Positions 35,376 through 50,300 of a stretch of 64,000 nucleotides of DNA are shown here, piece after piece (position 1 is the stretch's first letter; each line of letters begins with the position of its first letter). A program made the translations under genes and the position numbers. The stretch lies in assembly GCF_002078875.1 (NCBI RefSeq), contig NC_034409.1, positions 67,895,946 through 67,959,945 on the forward strand, in the 5' to 3' direction. Under the pieces are notes generated by a model that was not told where the DNA came from, did no database searches, and saw nothing but the letters and a program-made list of their open reading frames with translations. Origin of the DNA: Numida meleagris (lineage: Eukaryota; Chordata; Aves; Galliformes; Numididae).

Positions 35376-38300
35376 ACAACCAGCTCCCCTAATGGAAGGT
35401 GAATCTGCCATTCCCATGGATGCTAAGTGGGTTGGGTTCCTATGATTTTGATCTTCCCAATTATTTTTTTGCACTTGTCAAGTTCAACCGTCTACTTGGA
35501 ATTGGCACAGTAACATTATAATCAAAGGGAGTAAAGATGAAACCATTAAGGGACAAATAAAAATTACTGGGTTTACCCAGCAATATCTGCACCTGGAAGC
35601 CAGACATATTATAAAAACTCAGATTACTTCAGTTTTAAAACAACAGGAGTGATGTGGTTGTTTTGTTGTATTTTTGTTTTCTGTTTTTCTCGTCTTTTTT
35701 TTTTTTTTTTAACAATGTTATCACAAGCATCATAGCAAAAATAACAGAGCAGTGGAAAAGAAACCCTAAAGTGCCAACTGGAAGCCAGCTATAAATCCCA
35801 CTGATGATGCTTTTCAGCTTGCTCCCTCGGGGAAGGAAGGCAAGCTGAGCAGGATCGTGCTGTCTACCCGATCCTGTCTGAATCTTTTCCTTCCTCCTCC
35901 TTCCAATAAATGCCGAGCCACTTGACTAACTTCAGCCTGCCAGCAGAGTGATGAGGTTCCCAGAAGTTTCATGAGACAGGTGGAGGGGAGAGACCACATA
36001 ACACTCCCAGCGTCAAAAAGCCTGGTTAGCTCACCCTGTGCTAAACCTCAGAGAATCTCTGGATGACAGGGGCATTAGAAGTGAAACTTATGACTTCTCC
36101 TGTTCCTGGAACAACTTGCTTTTTCTTGAAGCACGCTTTTTCTTGTCATTTGGATCTTGATAAACATCTTTATAAAGACATTATAACTAGGGCTCTCAAC
36201 TGGCTACAGATGTACCGTGCTTCCTTGTACACTATTGCCATCTCACTGTGCAGCAGTCCACCCCTACAGCCGATTGGAGAAATTACCTTAAAAATATTTT
36301 TCTAGGTCTTTACCACTACACAAGTGAAATACATGTGATGTGGTGGAATTAATTGCCTCTTGTTCATTCAATTTCATTCTATTTTCACACATTGGTTTCT
36401 CGTATCTGCACACTGCACAAAGCAGGAGAAGCCCCTGACAGTTGAACACTGAACCCCAGGGTGTTACATGGGCAGGGACCACCTCCTCTTATTGAGAAGG
36501 ACAGCTGCAGTTTTGGGATAGTAAAGAACTGTATTCAGCCATTTGCAACAAAAGTAGGGTGGAGGCTGATTAAAAGATAAAAGACTGTGTCTCATTTAGC
36601 AGCCTCTCCAAGCCACCTGGCTTTCTGATTAGGAATTGACACACAGAAATGAACAGCTAGAATTAAAAACCACTCTCACCATTAGTTCTTTCATTTCATC
36701 TGCATTAAGATAAAGAATAATTCATTTTTTAATATCCATAATGCAAAAACTCAGGTGGTATTTCCTTCTGATGTATTGATGTCTGAAAAATAGGTTTTCT
36801 ATTAAAATGCTTTCTTTACATTTCATTTGTACATCCGTCATAGAGACGCACCTGCTGAACATGAAGTTGCTGAGAGGAAAATTGTGTCCACCAACAGTGA
36901 CTTGGATTTGCAAATTATCAGAAAATTTCCAGTGTCTCCATCACGACATGCAGAGTCACAGTAATCCATGTGCTCCAGAGAAAGATGAGGATTTTGTGTA
37001 ACAGTGTTAGTACAGCTAGAGAACCAAGCAAGCTATCTTTGCTTGCTGACTACCTCCCTGGTTCTCAGCACCCTGTGGATCCCTCCATGAGCAGCAGAAA
37101 TCTTGCTCCTTACATTGGTTCCTTAGATATCAGACAAGGATCCTTTATCTTTTCAAATGTCTTCTGTGGAAAACTTGGCACTAGGTGTTTTGTTTTGGAG
37201 GTGTGCATCTTCCTGAACGCTTTCTGCAGGTTGCATATTTCATGCTTTGCAAATTGCTGGAGCACAAGTGAGCATGACTTGTCCCAGTTTCTCCAAACCC
37301 CATCCCGCAGCCCAGCAGTTACAGAGCCCTTATCCCCATCCATGGTGTGGGGGTTTGCAGATGGAACCTCACTCACTGGGGACATGGCAGCAGGCAGGAC
37401 ATGTGGTGGATGGCGGGATTACTGCTTAGCACTGGCAACAGCAAAGTTGTGCTGTGTTGGTGGCTCATATACCAGTGCCACTGACCCCATGCTGGCTTGA
37501 GTCCCCTGTGTCCTGCCTGCAGGAGAAAGAGATGGGGACAGGTCCTCTCACTGCACTGGGATGGCTCCAGGCTCTTCATGCCGAGCAGGCACGAGATGCA
37601 GCATATGCAAATCAGGTGTTTGAATCCAGTCATTCAGCTGCTATTACGCCACACATCTTGTAAAATCTTTAACCTACTGTGCAGCGTGCCTGGGCACATC
37701 CCAACTGTGGAAGTATATTACACTCAAGAGACATGGTGCTTTGTTGCTTCCTGGTCCTTCCTCCCTGTGACACTTCGCAGTTTCTCCCAGCCACGAGCAG
37801 CCATGGGCACAACTCCCACTCACTACACCCAAGAGCAGAAACTACTTTTTTTCCGGTGTATTTCTAGAAGCCCCTGCCTTGCCCTCTGAGAAAGAAGGTG
37901 CGTGGGAGGGCTCAATGAAATACAATGGGACTGCCTCTAATGGAAAATGAAAGTCGGAGGGCTTGCAACAGGAAGCAGTCTGGGGGCAGGGACGGGAGGC
38001 TGAATGCCTCTCACTGAAATGCAAAGGAGAAATTTTCTTTCACGGAGAGAGCAAGAGCCTCCTCAGAGAGATGATTATCTAAAAAAAGAGTAGTTGGTAG
38101 CAAAACCTATGGTAGTTTGGTCCTGAGAAGGGGTGTGATTTAAACAAGCCTCTGTGTATTCTTGCAAAGGTGTGATACTTGCTGGCTTTGTCATGAGATT
38201 CCTCACCGTTGGTTTTGAATACATGAGGGAAGAACAAGATTGAATGAGAGTAGAAATTAAGCAAATGAGATTCTAACCAAGCTGATAGCAGTATGTCCCA

Positions 38301-41300
38301 AGCACACCCAGTCACTGCCACCTGCCTGAGCTCCGTGTTTCCTGTAGTCATTCGTCCATCCAGCTGCCTGTGCTGCGCTGCTTCTTGGGTGCTGAACTTT
38401 TGCATGCAAAAGTGACAACTGCAGAGGCCGGTGCCACTAAGCACGAGGGTGGCTGTTTCACAACCAACTGTTTTGCTCTCCTTAGTTTTTCTATCTTTGT
38501 CAGGATGCATTCGAGTGGATTCACCCAGCAGAGGAGAAATAAAAAAAGGAATGTGTTTGACATGCATTTGACTAAAGATGACTTGGCGTACTCAGTCAGA
38601 GAGGGACATAGTGGTTCAGCCAGCACAGTGTTAGCCAGCAGAGGGAACAGCCAGGAGGAAGGTGCCTTAGGGGGAGCACTGCATTTGGCAGGACCTACAG
38701 CAGTCCCTACCTGCACATATGCCAGTCATGCCACAACTGCTGTTGCAGTCTCTTTCAGTGCCTTTTCTCATCCAGCCCTTGTCTGTTCTTTCAATCTCAC
38801 TTGGTCTCCAGCCACCACTGCTGGTGCACTAACAGTCAATACATTGTCACCAGTCAGCTTTACCCCTGGTTCTTGTCCTCAAGGCTTGCCCCAGTCGCCC
38901 TTCTGCGCAGCATCCCACAATTGCCTCTTCTGTTCCATCAGAGCCCTGCCACGGCTGATGAACAAAGAGAACAAGATTTTTTGACTAATTAACAAACCAC
39001 TAATTGTTTTTCATAGCTTTCTGTGTATTTTCCAGTCTCCTTGTTTCTGCTCCCATACTCTGTGTGTGCGTGCCGACCAGCATTGCTCGTCCCTGTCCTG
39101 TTCCTGTGATGGCACTACCGCTGCCCTGCAGTAACACCGGGGACAAAGCCTGCTGATTCTTTCATTCCAGCCCATACTGGTGACTGTACATGTTAAACAA
39201 TGCTGCAAGGAGAAGTAATTAAGTCTGGTTTCCAAAATGTCTCTATCATATGGATTATTTAATGTCTGTGGAAAAATTAAGCTTATTAACCTTTTGCTTA
39301 GCAGGAAAGCAGGAAAAAAAAAATCTCTCCTAGCTTTCTTTCCCCGAGCTTTTAGAAAGTTAGGTTTTTTGAGAAGTTACCTGCTCTCCCATGGGTTACT
39401 GAGGGGCCCAGGGGATACTGGTAGCTCTCTAGAGAGAACAAAGCAGCAGCTACACGTGAGCTTACAGCGCAAGGCTGTAAAAATGATCAGGTGGCTGTGT
39501 TCCCTGGTGTACTTCTTAGGAGAGGAGGAAGATGAGCCCCAGAGCTCCATGTACCCCAGCTCTGGTTCTGAGGACAGGTGGGAGAGGTGGTCCCTGCTGG
39601 ATGTGTGAGGGAAGGCCTTGGGCAAGCAGCCTCAGCACTGCTTTGTCTCTGAAGGGCTGGAGATAAAGCTTATCTCCACCTCAGCTGCAGCCAGCAAGCA
39701 GGAGGAATGTTGTTGCTTGTAGGCATCACAAAGCAGAGAAACAGCTGACCAAAACAGTCTTTGGGAAGCACAAAGGCACCTCAGATTCTATGGGGTGATT
39801 TACCATAAAATTTTAACCTAACCTTTCTCCAACTGTTTGCTTCCATAAAAAATAAATAAGTAATTTAAAAATGTGTGTCTGTATGAAGAAGAAAACAGAA
39901 GTTTCAAGAAGAAACTTTTGAAAATATATAATTTTTCTATCCAACTTCCATTTTCTAAAGAGGAAAAAACAAGTCCAACAGGTTTAACTGGAAGATGGTT
40001 TTTGTATACAGGGAAACAAAAAGCTGATCAAGTTCCATGCTTTTATCTGTTTCCATCTACTAATTTCCTTCCTGTGTGTTTTAGGATCTCATTCTGCTTT
40101 GAAAAAGATGCAGTTACAACAGGCTGAATCTATGGAACGTTCCAAAATACGGAACAACCTATTGCAAACAAACTTGAATTGCAAACAGTTCTGAATTGCA
40201 AACATTTGCTAATTGAGGTTACATATTACTAATATTAGGGGATCCTTTCTTTGCCAACAAGATAGTGCTGTCTTCCAAACGCTGTTGCTTTCTTCTGTGC
40301 CTTCATGGGAAGCTGCTTTGAAACTCTTTTGCTTTCAGTGGATCCAGACACAGGAGAGGAAAAGCACTGCTTTGAGAGGTTGAGCTTTCTTTTGAATTTC
40401 CTCAGTTAAACCACTAGCAGCTTAGTTCTGCACAACTGGCTGAAGATCTAAATGAATGCCCCCTGGCAAAATGTAAGCATCTGACTTTTTGCTTGGCTGA
40501 CATGTTATTTTAACAGGTTAATGAAAACAAGCAAATACCTGTCTAAACAATACTGCGATTGCTTTAAAGAATGAAATGTATGTAACTAGATATGGAATGG
40601 TTTTTTTTTTAATCTGTTAAAGAAATATGTTTGCACTTATTTTAAGGAAAAACCATGGTAAGCACCACCGACATTAATATTTCCTCTCCACACTGTCAGC
40701 CTCCACAGGGGTCCAAACACTCCCCTGTTTAGGCCGGATCACAATGCCCGCATCCACGCTGATCACTTTGCAAGTAATCCCACTGAGGTCAGTGGATCTA
40801 AATATGGAGGTGCTACCCAGGATAAAGGTTGCACGGAGGGGCCCTTTGTCCCTGAAGGGTTCACGTGAGCGGTGAAAGATGGATTTACCTCCCAGCAGGG
40901 CAGGCTAGGCTAAGCAGGCTGTGCTATGGCTTACTTGCACTAATGGGCAGAGTAAAGTGCCTGAGATATCACCTCTTTTCATTCACATTACCACAACGTG
41001 GCTTTTGGCTTTGCCTGGGAGTTAGTTCCAAGCGTGCATTGCTGGAGATTCCTCATTAAGAAAAGTTAAGGCAACCATTATTTTTTATACAATTCTGCTT
41101 ACCTGTAATGCAAACTTACTGCAAAGCAGACATATCCGTGAGCTGCTATCTCAATCACCATGGTAAATTAGACAATCTCCAGCATATTATTTCAGCTTTA
41201 CATATGCTCTGTGATTCTCAAACTTCACTCATTTATTCTTCTGTCTTGCTATAAAATGAAATACAGCAGAAATAATAACTGAGGCTGTCACTCACTGTGC

Positions 41301-44300
41301 TAATTACATATTAGGTTCTTTAGAGGTTCTGATTTTTTTGCTACATGATACTTGTCTTGCTTTCTTCCTCATTTAGCAGCAAATCCAATTATATATAAAT
41401 TCTAAAGCCCGGGGCCTTGACACAACTTTTACAGCCCCTTTTATATTGTCTGTTGATTCTGCTGTCTCCCAGATGGCTAATTCTACCTGGGGCTGTCTGT
41501 TTGCTGTTGGCTTACAAGTTTGCTGTAAAATGCTGTATTCCCTCCATGAGTGATCTCAAACCTGCCCCACGGCCAAAAGAGTAACTGGGTAATTGAAAAG
41601 ACCATGAAAAGGAATCATCAGCTAAGATGTGGTCATTACAAGTACTTGGAGACTCGGTGTATGTAGCACACCACTATTACCCTGACACAGAGTTCAGGAT
41701 TGAGCAGATTTTACGGAGTACAGGACTGAAACACAGCTTTGAAGGTAGCAAAGGTACTGAAGCAAATAGGCAGTTAAGGATGAGAGGTTAGGGATGCAAC
41801 GTCCTGCGGCACCATGACATAATACTGCTTGTGCTGTGACTGAGCCTGAAAATCTGATCAGATTGTGTGACCTCAGAGCATAAAGTGCCACACCAACAAA
41901 TCTTCAGACATTTCCCCGCCAAACTTTTGTATCTCCATAAAAGCGGTAATACTTTTTTGCTTCAGCTGGAGTTTCCACCAACTTTGAGGCTGAAGCTCCA
42001 AGTAGAGCAGAAGACACCAATCATGGGAATAAAAATTACCCCAGTACCTCCTGAGCTGCCAGGCTAACAAACGTATCCCTTCAGAGCACAAGCCAGAAAG
42101 TTAGCATCATAGATGCCAAGAAAGCCATTCAGTGGTGTGGCTTTTATCTTCATTTTCCAACCGAAGAAATCCATAGATTAGAGCAAGCCAGGCCATCTCC
42201 ACAGCGATTCTCAGTCTTCAGACCGGTTTGGAAGGGATCAGAGAAATCTGGAGCCTCTGCATCCTCAGAGTGGGAGTGCATACAGTAAAGCATGTGATAA
42301 AGGGCTTAAGGTTAGTGAGAAAGCACCCTTCATTTCCTGAGCCAGCTGCCTGAAATAGGTGAGTGTTACACTAGCGTCACTGAGGGCAGCATAACACAAA
42401 CGTCAGAGGTATGGAGATAGTTACATAATCAGACAACCTCAGTAGCTTCTGACACTGGCACTACACAACTACTTGTTTCAGCCACGTTGCAGCAACCTTG
42501 CTGTTCAAGATAGAAATAATCACAGCCTTTCACAATGCTAAATGCTGCATTCTGATATGTTTTATCAGTGAAGAAGCACGCTGGTCTGAATGGCCCCAGA
42601 ACTCTCAGAACCAATGATTCTGAGATCCTTACCAGCCAGGAGCACTTAGATTATTTTCTTTTTCCATTTCTGCAATGATAGCACTCATCTTCTTGTATCC
42701 TGAAGAGCCACCGTCTCCCTGAAGACTCACCAACCCAGCTTTACAGAGTGTTCTGCTGGAGCTGTGTCTCATTCATACAGTAACCTCACTGGATTTCTTT
42801 TTCCTACTTCAGCTAACGAAACTATGACAGAAGTCAATCCAACTGAAAGCAGAGCAACACATGAGCGGCAGAGGGAAGCTAAGCTGCTGCAGCAGCACAC
42901 AGGGAGGAGATGACATTCCCACAGCTGGGCTCATTTTCCCTTGTTACAGTCTAGGCTCTTAATGCTGCTTACTGGCAGCTGCTATAAATACACAGGCAGT
43001 CACTTGACCTTGGCAGCTCTTTGGCTAAAATAATTCCCTTTGAAACTGGCAGAGGCATAATGGGAGCACATGCCGGCTACAGCAGGGTGCTGGCTGGAAG
43101 GAGTGACCTTGGCATTCTACTGAAGGTGCTGCTTCACAGCTCACTGCTGCTGAGCCTTCCTTCTACCGTTCACCGCATCTCTTCTCCCCTGCTGCATGCT
43201 CCTGACCTCTTTTCTTGTGTTACTGATCAGACTAAAAGTTCATCTTTCCCCCAGCAATGATCAGCTCACTTTGAGCATGAAGGGTAAGAAAAATGCGTTT
43301 CTAGGGTTCAACACACTACATTGTACCAGTAGAACTCACATGGAATTATGTACCTATGCTATTGTAGAGCTATTCTCTAACTACACATACCCACATGCAC
43401 CTTAGTATCAAAGGTGTTTTAGTTGATCCAGCATGTTTCATATGGAGAGATATCACAAACTGTCCCAAAAACAGGATCTTGCTCTACAAGTTGTACTTCC
43501 TCCAAGATAACTTTCTGCTGTACTTTCATAGTCTAACTGCATTACCAAACCCTTTCTAGTGTAAACAAAGCCGCAGCATTGGCAGAACTAGAAGAACACA
43601 GTGCAAAAAGTTAACAGCAATAAGTAATAGATGAGGATAATTATCCATGCTCATTCAGCTCGCTCAGGTGCTATTTAGAATTCACGACAGCAAACAACTG
43701 CCTTGTACAAATAGGAACAAATTGCAAGCTCCTTTATTACAGGAAGCAATGATCAAGAACATGAGGCTGCAAATACAGTATGCTCTTAGTATATATATCC
43801 TCTTATTATACTTCCCGTTGTACGGCAAGACAATTTAATTATGTTTTGTAGAATGAAGAAGCAACTGAACAGAATGTAGAATGTAATATATGTATTCGAT
43901 CTGAAAGTCAAACACTACATCTCCATGTACAAACAGCAGTTGAAATGATATTGAACATAATTTCTGAAATAATATGGCAAGATACAATACAAACTGAAAT
44001 GCATTAGCAGTATCATATATCCAATAACTTAAAATGAAATAGGTTTGCAAAAGGTACATCAGTTGTACTAAGGAAAAATAAGCAATATATTTAATATAGT
44101 TTTAAGGGTTTTTAATCTACTGCTCATCCTTTTATTTTAAAGTTTATTAACTTTCATTACTATTCCAAGTCCCAACCAAAATCCATACAGGGTACATTTT
44201 TACCTGCTTTTCTAAAAAGGAAATTGACAAAATACTACAGGGAACTTGTGACTTTCCAAACCTATCAAATCTGCAGCTGCCCACATCCACATTTCAGTGT

Positions 44301-47300
44301 TAGCTAGGAAGGTGACAATGACACAGAGATGTCAAGAGCACAGGCTAAATGAACACAGTAAATCTCTGGTGCATGCCAAGGGAAAAAATGTCATGTTTAT
44401 GTAGCTTATCTTAGCTGATATCTCTGCTGGTGTTGATTGTGCTGTTCAAGACAACTTACAATTGTTTATGGACATGAGTTATTATTAATAGGAAGTGTTG
44501 GAATTACAACGCTAGATACAGAAGAGGTATTCACACAGACTAAATTTAGCTTAGCAGAGCTAATCTCCATCCCCAGCTCCTCCTGTAGTCTGTGAAAGTG
44601 TAAGCTTCTCTAGAAGGCAGTTCGGAGCACAGGCTTAATTTAGGCTGAGGCTGCAGAAGAGGCAGTGAGCTGATTTACTGTTTCTCAACCACAATAAAGG
44701 CATAGGACTCTCCTTGTGCATGCTCATCTTGGGCCTTCTCCAGCTACCCCTGGTGTTTGCTGGATACTTCCCTGAATCAAGTTGGTTGGCTAATGAATGG
44801 AGAACTACTTCAAGGAAAGAGAATTTCAGCTGTTTTAATGAGCTGAAGCGGCTCAGGAGGAGCTTAGAGGAGCATCAAAGCCATGTGTTAGTGGACAGAT
44901 GAGCAGGGGTGAAGAGCAGCACTTTGCCACTGGCCCATCCCCACAGCACTGCACTGATTGTTAAACTCAGATTTGCTGAGTAACTTCAGCCTCAGCTAAA
45001 GCTGCCCAGTGGAAGTGGCTTACAGGGGTCCCCGCACCCACAGTGTAATTTCCCACTCCCATTCTCATGCTGTCACTGTTGTGGGGTTGGATAACAAATG
45101 ATCTTCCTGAAAACAGGGATTTGCTGTAGAACCAGTCCCCAACAGAATTGCAGCAATCCAGATGAGGCAGCAGCAACAAACAGCTATGCAGAAATGGAAA
45201 CTGCCAACATGGGGCAAAAGCTCTGACACTGGCTTGGCTTCTGAAGTGTTTCTGCTGACTATGTGTGGGGGTGGAAATAGTTTCCCCAGGCAAGAATTAG
45301 TATTTGTGAATCCTGCCCCAGAATGCTCCATTTATTCACTTGCAATGCTCAGTGGGGGTCGTCCCCTCTTCTGTGGGCATCTGGCTTATGTACAAATCAG
45401 AAAGTTGAAGCGGTGGCTGCTTGCAGTGGATGATGGGTGCCTGGATGAGGTGGCATGCGCAATGCAAGAGCAGGAGCCTTTCTTCCTACATCCTCAACTT
45501 GCTTTGGGGCTGACTCGCAGAGATGAGGAGCAGTTTCTGTGTCTTTCCTTTGGTGTTTCCTTTGCTTAGAAGAGATGGTGTCAGTATCCAAAACAATGCT
45601 ACAGAGATCAAGATGGTCAGAAAGCAGCTGTTTCAGATCTCTGTTTGACCCGGCTTTGGATCAATGAGCTTGCATTGATATCCTCAAGGTGACATTACCA
45701 AGTCCAAGCCATGAAGTATTCCATTGCCTCTTCTTTCAGTGTACTGCAGTGGTATTTGTTAAAGGAAACAACAGTTCCTTACAATAATTCAAAGGAATCA
45801 AGTAAGTTTTAAGTGGGTGCCTGTTAAATCCGAAATAAATATATTTGTTACAGTAGTCCTAAAGCTCCTGTCTCGCTTTTTTTTACCTACACCATTACAA
45901 ACCAAAGTGGAAGCTTGGTTTGTGGAATAGCTGGGATCTGTTCTGAAGACTAAAGGAGAAGATTCAAAATGTGTCCATGGACATCTCAGCTGACATCTGG
46001 TGTACCACCCCCTAGGACCACTACTGCAAAACGTAACCCCATTCACTTAGTATGCCCAGGTTTGCCTAGGCCGGCATCCCTTCTCTGTGGATCAGCCTCT
46101 GCATTGCTGCTACTTTCCACCTCTTGTTTCACTATTCACTGGAATAAGCTGTGATTGAGGATGCTCCAGAAGGCTCCCCAGCATTCAACCATACACTGAC
46201 TTGTGCTATCTACCAACAGGAAGTTGTCTTCCCCTTCCCTTCCTCTCACCGCTAAGAGTGTGATGCTCCCTCACATTGCCCACTTTCTTTCTGCCGGCTT
46301 CCATCAACAAACCTCTACCACCATGAGACCCCAGCGCGTTCAGAACAACATGTGTCCTTCTGACCTTTCACACAGGACTTGACTGCTGTGATGAAGCCAA
46401 GCAACCCTCAGTACTGGGAAACTTGTTAAATAAAGCTCTCTGGAAGCTCTGTTTTGTTCACTGTATTTCCACAGAAACTTGCTCTGTGAACTGCAGTGCA
46501 GTATGGGTCCAAAGTGCAATATGGCAAAGGTTAGTTAAGATCTTATCAATGGACACTTCCCAAAAAGGAGAACAGCTGATCGACCTCGACCCTTAACATC
46601 AGCGACCTGCTTCAAAGGCAGTGACTGGAAGCTGTGACTGTACTAGTGAGTACAAGCAGAAGTGTGTTTCTGTAAAACAGGCAAAAATGCACTCTATCTT
46701 CAAAATTATAATTTTTAACAGGGTAAATGTGGGATCATTTAAATGGATATCAAGTTGGAGGGGAGTGTGAGTGGTGAACCTGCTCTTTAGTAAAATACAG
46801 CGTAAGCAATGTCCAGACTTGTGGAATTCAAGCAGTATAGTACCTTCTCAAAGCACTACATGAATATGGAGAAACAATAAACTTTGTTACCTCCTATGCA
46901 GGTAACAAAGGAGGCTTCACAATGTCACAGCTTTCTCTGGATTCAAGGCGTCCCTGCAGTACAAATGCATCGGAATTTCACCAAGATCATTGTAGAGATC
47001 CTGTGAGGCCTTCCAAAGAGTGGCACTCACAGTGAGAAGAGGGAATCATAGTGCAAGGATATGAAAAGTCACGGAGGTCACTGGATTGAGGGAAAATATT
47101 TCCCAAGCCATGTTCTTTGCCAGAGGCAGATGTGCCTATCATATAACGCTTCTTGACACTGACTGAATCATCATCAGTAGGTCAGAGTAATCCAAATCAT
47201 GGCATCTTTTATGATGCTGAACATCTGATTATTGGGGCACTGCTACGAAGAATCCCCAAACTCATTTCACAATAACAGTGCTATTAGAGGACAATGTAAT

Positions 47301-50300
47301 TTAGTTTCCATTGACCAAAACTGTTTTTAATTCTCATTTTGAATAAGAAATCTAATTTAAACCTAGATTCGATTTGCACAGTAGGGTAAATGCAGTTGAA
47401 AATAAAATGTGGCAAAGGTATGACTTCTACGTATAAACTCAGGCAGAATAGAGCAGTATGAAGAAATACAAAAGCAAGAGATTCTCTACTAGAAAACAAG
47501 GAAAAAGTAATTACAAAAAAAATGAAACATCTTTTCCATGCACTTTACCTATGTCTCCCATATGGTCACATTGGTTTGAATGCATTAACAGTGCTACAAT
47601 TTGTGCTGTGTTTTCAGAAAGGGTAAAGAAAGAAACTTTCCAAAACTAGTTAGACTAGCAGTACAGAAATGAGGATCATTGGACTGGACTACTAGTTTTG
47701 CCATTGGTTCACTACTGGTACCATTATCATATTTACTCCTTCCAATCTTAAGTTGCGCATTTGTAGGATGGGTATAGTAATACACCTTTCCAAAGAATTA
47801 GCTATGTTTCGAGAACATAGTGTAAAATATTCTCTGTGTAAACCCATTTTATTCGATACTTACAATAAAGTATTATTGTTGTTTTAGCAACTTCTTTGCA
47901 GTGCCATTGTTTGGTACGCTTATGGAAGATATCTAATTGTTACTTCTCTATAGGGGATAGGTATCATACTGCCACATTTCTGTCTCATCACTTTATTTAG
48001 CAGCTGATTTTTTTTAACAAGCCAGATGTACCAATATAGTTTAGTTGCCACAAACTGAGCACTATATTTCACCTACTTGCAAAATTCTGCAACCATTTGT
48101 TTCCTCTGACATCAAAGAAATTCATTAAATGAGATCATCACATTTCACTCCATTTACACATGATCTCAAACACTGAGACATAGACCCAGCTCCACCATGG
48201 TGCACATTTGCAGGAAAAAGCCCTGTTTGTTCATTTGCCTCAACTCCCAGGTTCACTTTTGTGCTCAGCTTCTACTTCCCAGTGCAAGCCATTAGAGGTA
48301 CTGAGGTACTGAGGGGGACTACTCACACAAGTGTCCAAAAATGGAGAGTAAATCAAGACTGTTTTGAAAATGTGACCTGTTAGGATGAATTAACAACAAG
48401 AAAAAATCATTTAAAGAGGGCTTAACTCTTCTGCTAGCACTGGAGCCTTCCATCGCTGATGATCACTGTGCAAACTTGTGCACACGTGCATGCGATGTTT
48501 ATTTGTTTTTTGATTAAGTGCGTTATAAAGAACTTAGCTATTATGAATGTGTTATCTGGCATACTGTATAATCTTTAAACAAAAATTAAACAGCAAGTTG
48601 GCCTGATGCCGAAAATAAGATATCATTTCTTCAGGTAAAACTGGGATAAAAGAATTTTGCAGAATAGCCACTCCAAGATCATTTTGCTATAAAGCCATAT
48701 GTGATGTATTTTTCCTTTCCAGTGGAGAAGCCAGATAGATGAGTACAGTATGAGTAGTTCAGTACCTGCCAGCACTCCATGACTTCTGGCACATGAATCA
48801 ATCTCTGTTTTGCAGAAGTGGACCAATAATTCTTGTTTCTCTGTTCTCCTTAGGACTATGGCCATCATCAGACCATCAACATTTTGCTGTGGGAAAGAGT
48901 TTCATTAATAGAATTTTTCAGATGAGGTCTCTGTTTACAGTCAGATTAATCCGTACTTTTGCAAAAAAAAAGGAACGAGGAAATCATATTTACATTCATG
49001 TGTTTTGGGAAGACAGCGATACTGATGCGATTAAGTGATCTGTCTCAGACTTATGTAATTACAGACCTTGTTTGCAAACCAGAAGTTAAATGTGATTAAA
49101 ATGTACACACAAAAATGTTGTAATTCTATGAAGGTTACCATGCAAATTTATTTAGACTGTGCCCTTTAACACTAGGGTTTGTTTTTCTGAAAAACCACTC
49201 TTTGTCAAAAATGCCAACGTTGCCAAACTTGAGATGAACTTTGAAACTGTAACCTGTCACCAGAGGCCTCCTGCTTGACCCAAGGGAGATCTCTTCACCT
49301 CCCAGTGCCTCTGTCTCTGGGGAAATAAGTAAATAACTGAAAGCAGGAAGAGGGAATAATCTTCCTTCTTCTGCTGTCCAGGACTTGCCCTTTCTAGTTA
49401 GAAGGCAAGAGCTTCAGATAAAGGACTACATGACCTCTGCTTTTAATGCTGCCAGCAAGGCAAGGCCTGATCTAAATGAGGGCCTTTAAGATCTTTCAAG
49501 CAGGAAAGTGGCCTTTTCCTCTCAACTTAATTACAAATGATTGTGGAATGCTGGTAATGAGCAAGAAGGATCCTGTCCAAAGAGCATGTAAGGCAGCAGT
49601 GAGCTTTCTTCAGCAGGGATGCTGGCAGGAGGCACACATACCCGTCCTCCATTTTGGGCCTGAGAGAGCCTTGCTCTCATCTGCCCCTGACCTCCCTCAC
49701 ACACCTTTTCTTCCCCCTTCCCTCTTATTTTCTCAGTGCCCAGCTGCACACGTTCCAGCTTTGATTACACAAGATAAACTTTCTTATCCTTACTTTTCAC
49801 CGTGTTATTTTTATTTTCATCTTGCTCCCTCACATTTCTGCCAGAGCTAGGGAAGTCTCAAATTCATTTTCTTCAGCCTCAACTTGAAGTGCTGTGTGGA
49901 TGACTTAACTCATTCCCTTCAGGGTGCCTTTTGCAATTGCAGACAACATAAGGAAGTAAAGTAGGTCACAGTGAGATAGTCCTTTAAAGGCAGCAGGGAG
50001 CTGTACTGCTGCCCAGAAAAGCAGGCTTCACCCTTTCCTCGCCACACATCCCCACCACCTCTCTGCAGTTGGCACCAACACTTGTTTGCTTGTTGAGCCA
50101 GAGGGAATTAATCCAGTAAGCACCAATCTGGAAAAATACCTATCAAAAAATCAACAAAACCTTAAACTGGCAGTGACAACAACAAAAGCAGCCACAGTGT
50201 CAGACAGGAAGGACTGGGCTCTGTGCCTGGTCACTTGTTTAGGAGGACTCTGGAGTCTACCCTTCTGTTTTGCTCTTCAGAGTTAATGATGTGCAATAAG

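Noticed and set aside
36970..37500. 176-codon plus-strand frame
   Set aside because: No recognisable domain, overlapped by frames on both strands, no splice or promoter context; treated as chance.
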